A stretch of 16,538 bases of DNA, taken from JAWWPG01 sp038327385 (GTDB lineage Bacteria; Actinomycetota; Actinomycetes; Propionibacteriales; Nocardioidaceae). The position numbers were made by a program, and so were the translations under genes. A model generated the notes under the pieces. That model was not told where the DNA came from. It ran no database searches and saw only the letters and a program-made list of their open reading frames with translations. Of the stretch, positions 13,552-16,538 are shown in pieces (within the stretch, counting starts at the first letter, position 1; each line of letters opens with the position of its first letter). The stretch spans positions 1-16,538 of the forward strand of contig JBBQKY010000036.1 of the NCBI GenBank assembly GCA_038327385.1. Direction: 5' to 3'.

Positions 13552-14667
13552 GTGAGCCCGCTCGCCGTACGCACGATCAGCACGGCCGAGCACCTGGACT
13601 ACATCGAGAAGCAGGGCAGCGCCAGCTTCCTGCAGACACCTGCGTGGGGAGCGGTCAAGCGCGAGTGGCGCCCGGAGTCGATCGGCTGGCTTCGCGGCGA
13701 CGAGATCGTCGGGGTCGGACTTGTCCTCTACCGCAAGCTGCCGGTGATCGACCGGTCTCTCGCCTACCTTCCCGAGGGACCGGTCCTCGACTGGTCCGAC
13801 TCCACGCTGACGGAGATGCTCGCAGCGATGACCCGGCACGTGCGGGGTCGCGGTGCTTTCGGGATCCGGATGGGTCCGCCGGTTACCACGCGCACGTGGA
13901 GCGCCGAGACGCTCAAGCAGGCGATCGCGGACACGGCTCACCGCCGGCTTGGCAACGTGCCGCCCGACTCGCGCAACCAGGTAGGTCAGCGCGTCGAGGC
14001 GACGCTGCGAGCCGGTGGGTGGCGCCCCCAGGCGATCGCTGAGGGCTTCTCGGCCGGCCAGCCCCAGTACGTCTTCCAGGTTCCGCTGGCTGGACGGGAC
14101 GAGGCAGACGTCCTCGCGGGCATGAACCAGCTGTGGCGTCGAAACATCAAGAAGGCCGACAAGTCCGGTGTGCAGGTCAGCCTCGGGTCCGCCGCGAGCC
14201 TCGGCGCCTTCCATCACCTGTATGTCGAGACGGCGACCCGGGACGGCTTCACCCCCCGTCCGCTGAGCTACTTCGAGCAGATGTTCGCCGCCATGCAAGC
14301 AGAGGACCCCGAACGCGTGCGGCTCTACCTCGCCCATCACGAGGGGGATCTCGTCGCTGCGACCACCATGGTCCGCGTCGGTGTCCATACCTGGTACTCC
14401 TACGGAGCGTCGTCGACCGCCAAGCGCGAGGTCCGCGGCTCAAACGCCGTGCAATGGCAGATGATGCGAGACTCGCTGGCGATGGGCGCGGAGGTCTACG
14501 ACCTACGTGGGATCACCGACACCCTGCTGGCTGACGACCCCCACATCGGGCTGATCCAGTTCAAGGTGGGGACCGGCGGGTGTGCCGTCGAGTACGTCGG
14601 TGAGTGGGATTTGCCGCTGAACCGCCTGCTGTACAAGGCCTTTGACGTCTACATGAGCCGCCGGTAG
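13552..14667 (+). CDS. FemAB-family peptidoglycan bridge aminoacyltransferase (FemX-like)
   Basis: 371 residues from GTG 13552. Family features include FLQTPAWGAVKREWRPE (27-43), YLPEGPVLDW (72-81), QYVFQVPL (172-179), MNQLWRRNIKKADKSGV (191-207) and the C-terminal GNAT-like half (LVAATTMVRVGVHTWYSYGASS, RGSNAVQWQMMRDSLAMGAEVYDLRGI, GLIQFKVGTGG). FemAB enzymes use aminoacyl-tRNA to attach the first residue of the interpeptide bridge to lipid II, at the inner face of the membrane. A glycyl or other residue is possible; the specificity cannot be read. A longer frame to 13249 overlaps the small membrane gene and has no family match. TAGCGT lies 8 nt before the GTG, so the transcript may be leaderless. 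The racemase-fold gene follows 9 bp later. Confidence 0.92.
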   Translation: MSPLAVRTISTAEHLDYIEKQGSASFLQTPAWGAVKREWRPESIGWLRGDEIVGVGLVLYRKLPVIDRSLAYLPEGPVLDWSDSTLTEMLAAMTRHVRGRGAFGIRMGPPVTTRTWSAETLKQAIADTAHRRLGNVPPDSRNQVGQRVEATLRAGGWRPQAIAEGFSAGQPQYVFQVPLAGRDEADVLAGMNQLWRRNIKKADKSGVQVSLGSAASLGAFHHLYVETATRDGFTPRPLSYFEQMFAAMQAEDPERVRLYLAHHEGDLVAATTMVRVGVHTWYSYGASSTAKREVRGSNAVQWQMMRDSLAMGAEVYDLRGITDTLLADDPHIGLIQFKVGTGGCAVEYVGEWDLPLNRLLYKAFDVYMSRR

Positions 14668-14676
14668 GCCGGTCCG

Positions 14677-15693
14677 ATGGGTCTGGACCTGTACGTCGAC
14701 GGGCCGCGGTGGCGGGCTCACCTGCGGGCAACGGCTTCGTCGTACCCGGGGATCGTTCCGGTGGCCAAGGGCAACGGGTACGGGTTCGGTCTGGCCAGCC
14801 TGGCGCGCCGGGCCGAGTGGCTGCGATGCTCGGCGATCGCGGTCGGCACCTACCGGGAGGTGCCAGAGGTCTTCCAGCGGTTCAGCGGCGATGTCATCGT
14901 CCTGCAGCCCTGGCGACCGTTCGTCACAGACGCTCGCTACGGCGCGCGGGTCATCCACACGGTCGGCCGTGAGGCGGACCTGGCCGCGCTCGCTGTGACG
15001 GCTCAGTCGCCACGGGTCCTCCTCGAGGGGCTCACGTCGATGCGCCGCCACGGGTTCGCTCCACCCGACCTGGTCGCCGCGCGCCGGACAGCACGAGGGG
15101 TCCGGATCGAGGGGCACGCCCTCCACCTCCCGATCGGCGCCAGCTACGCAGCGGAGGTGGAGACCTGGCTGGCCGCGGCGCCCTCACCGCGCTGGTACCT
15201 CTCGCACCTCGGACGGGCCGAGATCGACGACCTCCAGCTCAGGCACCCCAGTATCGAGCTGCTTCCCCGGATCGGCACCGAGCTGTGGCTTGGCAACCCC
15301 AGCTGCCTGTCCGTCAAGGCGGCAGTGCTCGACGTCCACCGCGTACGACGTGGGGACCGCGTGGGGTACCGGCAGCGGCGCATCACCCGCGACGGCAGTC
15401 TTCTCATCGTCTCCGGCGGCACCGCCCACGGCATCGGGCTCGAAGCGCCCACCGCCGCCGTCTCACCCCGGCAGCGGGCTATGGCGGTGGCAAGGGGCGG
15501 GCTCGACGCTGCCGGGCGGACCCTGTCGCCGTACATCGTCGACGGTAGGCGACGCTGGTTCGTCGAACCTCCCCACATGCAGGTGAGCATGATCTTCCTG
15601 CCGGCGGATGCCGATCCGCCCGCGGTAGGTGACGACGTCGAAGTGCGGGTCCGGTTGACGACCACGCACTTCGACGCCGTGCACCTCAGCTGA
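14677..15693 (+). CDS. Alanine-racemase-fold PLP protein, probably divergent or non-canonical
   Basis: 338 residues. The PLP-lysine motif PVAKGNGYGFG (Lys31) matches the Alr VKANAYGHG. SMRRHGF (Arg124) corresponds to the Alr GMxRxG loop, and LPRIGTELWLG (Arg198) to the VRPGxxLYG segment whose Arg contacts the pyridine nitrogen. The C-terminal beta domain follows (VLDVHRVRRGDRVGYR). Where Alr has the catalytic Tyr in IGYADG, this protein reads VSGGTAHGIG; where Alr has CMDQ, it reads HMQVSM. PLP binding is therefore likely, but ordinary alanine racemase activity is doubtful. It sits 9 bp after femX, so it probably works on an amino acid or intermediate for the peptidoglycan cross-bridge. The ATG at 14677 is well placed after TAGG. 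Its 3' end overlaps the DUF2382 gene. Confidence 0.85.
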   Translation: MGLDLYVDGPRWRAHLRATASSYPGIVPVAKGNGYGFGLASLARRAEWLRCSAIAVGTYREVPEVFQRFSGDVIVLQPWRPFVTDARYGARVIHTVGREADLAALAVTAQSPRVLLEGLTSMRRHGFAPPDLVAARRTARGVRIEGHALHLPIGASYAAEVETWLAAAPSPRWYLSHLGRAEIDDLQLRHPSIELLPRIGTELWLGNPSCLSVKAAVLDVHRVRRGDRVGYRQRRITRDGSLLIVSGGTAHGIGLEAPTAAVSPRQRAMAVARGGLDAAGRTLSPYIVDGRRRWFVEPPHMQVSMIFLPADADPPAVGDDVEVRVRLTTTHFDAVHLS

Positions 15694-16465
15694 TGTCGTC
15701 GGCGCCGGCGACGTCGCCTTCGGTCTCGATGCGCTCCTTGCGGACCTGCTCTGTCACCTGCTGGTCCTCGGTGATCGTCTCCTTCGCGAGCGCGACGCGC
15801 TCCACCGGCACCGTCTCCTTGGTCACGACGACCCGCTCCTCGGTGAGGACGACCTCGTGTTCGGCCTCGCCCAGGTCGATTCCGTCGGTCGCCTCATCGA
15901 CGTTGCCATCGGTGATCGGGACGCGCTCGAGGCGCACCTCCTCACGCGTCACCGGCACCGTGATGGTCTGCTCCTCCGTCACGATGTACTTGCGTAGTCG
16001 GACCCGGCCGGTGGCAACCTTCTCGGTGCCGACCCGCAGCCGCTCCTCCGACAGGGTCATCGCGTCGTCGGTGGTCTGGACGTCGGTGGTGGACGCGTCC
16101 GCAGTCTCGCCCGTACCGGTGCTCGCGCTGCTGTCCGCCGTATTGGTCGTGTAGTCGAGCTGGTAGTGCCGGTAGAGCTCGGCCTCCTCCTCGGGAGACA
16201 GCTCGCCCTGCTCAGCGTTGACCTGTGGCGCGTCCTTGACGGCGTCCTTGGCGAAGGGCAGCGTCAGCCCCTCCTCCCCGAGCACCGCATCGCCGGCGGG
16301 TACGAAGCTCTCTCGAGTCCCGAACAGACCTGTCTGCACCGTGACCCACTCGGGAGCCCCCGAGGCGTTGTCCAAGAAGACTCGCGCCACCTTCCCGAGC
16401 TTCTCCCCGTCGGACCCGTAGGCGGTCTCACCGAGGACATTCTGTAGCTGCTCCTGGCTGAGCAT
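15686..16465 (-). CDS. PRC-barrel and DUF2382 domain protein
   Basis: 259 residues. A PRC-barrel domain covers about 1-85 (LGETAYGSDGEKLGKVARVFLDN, PEWVTVQTGLFG, SFVPA). A Ser/Thr/Asp-rich linker (about 106-138) follows. The DUF2382 domain covers about 138-250 (MTLSEERLRVGTEKVATGRVRLRKYIV, VPVTREEVRLERVPI, VVLTEERVVVTKETVPVERVALAKETI), with its repeated (E/K)ERVxV strands. The combination is common in soil actinobacteria and cyanobacteria and is often linked to stress or desiccation by context, though its activity is unknown. The start ATG has GAGGG with about 6-nt spacing. No signal peptide or membrane helix is seen, so it is cytosolic and very acidic. The last eight bases overlap the convergent racemase-fold gene. 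Confidence 0.92.
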   Translation of the reverse strand: MLSQEQLQNVLGETAYGSDGEKLGKVARVFLDNASGAPEWVTVQTGLFGTRESFVPAGDAVLGEEGLTLPFAKDAVKDAPQVNAEQGELSPEEEAELYRHYQLDYTTNTADSSASTGTGETADASTTDVQTTDDAMTLSEERLRVGTEKVATGRVRLRKYIVTEEQTITVPVTREEVRLERVPITDGNVDEATDGIDLGEAEHEVVLTEERVVVTKETVPVERVALAKETITEDQQVTEQVRKERIETEGDVAGADDIS

Positions 16466-16538
16466 GTGATCCCTCTTTCGTGTTGAGTGTGCCGTCGGCG
16501 CAGGCAGCCGCCGGTAGGTTGACGTCTCGTCCGAGAAG

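Noticed and set aside
13456..14388. Minus-strand open frame of 310 codons opposite femX
   Set aside because: Shadow of the FemAB gene; no recognisable domain and it crosses the femX start.
1..16538. CRISPR array, insertion sequence, prophage or attachment site
   Set aside because: No regularly spaced repeats, transposase/integrase motifs or terminal inverted repeats with target duplications were found on either strand.

Overview
The window reads as chromosomal DNA of a high-GC actinobacterium (Actinomycetota). The evidence is strong G/C bias at third codon positions, frequent GTG/TTG starts, TAnnnT-type -10 hexamers close to start codons, and the actinobacterial block rpsF-ssb-rpsR-rplI-(MATE)-dnaB, an order I recall from Streptomyces and relatives. 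Genus cannot be fixed by eye. No IS element, prophage, CRISPR array, tRNA or rRNA was seen, so this looks like a core or near-core region rather than an island.

Layout. (1) 1-1092 (+): 3' part of a PQQ/beta-propeller repeat protein, cut by the window edge. (2) 1133-3688 (-): the series dnaB, ECF-type sigma factor, and an MGMT-family alkyltransferase. The last two overlap by ATGA. (3) 3689-4000: a 312-bp divergent intergenic region rich in inverted repeats. (4) 4001-5401 (+): a MATE-family efflux protein. (5) 5433-7044 (-): the rpsF-ssb-rpsR-rplI operon, read toward dnaB and convergent with the MATE gene. (6) 7266-10611 (-): an ABC exporter of MacB/LolCDE type, ATPase plus a duplicated FtsX permease. 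(7) 10771-15693 (+): a peptidase E-like protein, endonuclease IV (nfo), an ExxE-repeat membrane protein with a coupled 70-residue membrane partner, a FemAB/FemX peptidoglycan cross-bridge enzyme and an alanine-racemase-fold protein. (8) 15686-16465 (-): a PRC-barrel + DUF2382 protein whose 3' end overlaps the previous gene.

Functional themes. DNA replication and repair recur: dnaB, ssb, MGMT and nfo. Translation is represented by S6, S18 and L9, with SSB embedded in their operon. The cell envelope is represented by the FemX/racemase-like pair, the ABC exporter and MATE. The sigma/MGMT pair is the only overt regulatory module, and no anti-sigma gene is visible beside it.

Most interesting points: (a) inverted repeats upstream of dnaB with mutually exclusive pairing options; (b) a racemase-fold partner of FemX that keeps PLP-binding residues but seems to lack the second catalytic Tyr; (c) an internally duplicated ExxE membrane protein coupled to a tiny membrane protein; (d) two copies of an imperfect palindrome between nfo and that gene; (e) an apparent one-base slip at the family-conserved start of the peptidase E-like gene. 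I see no clearly undescribed multi-gene system. These are leads.
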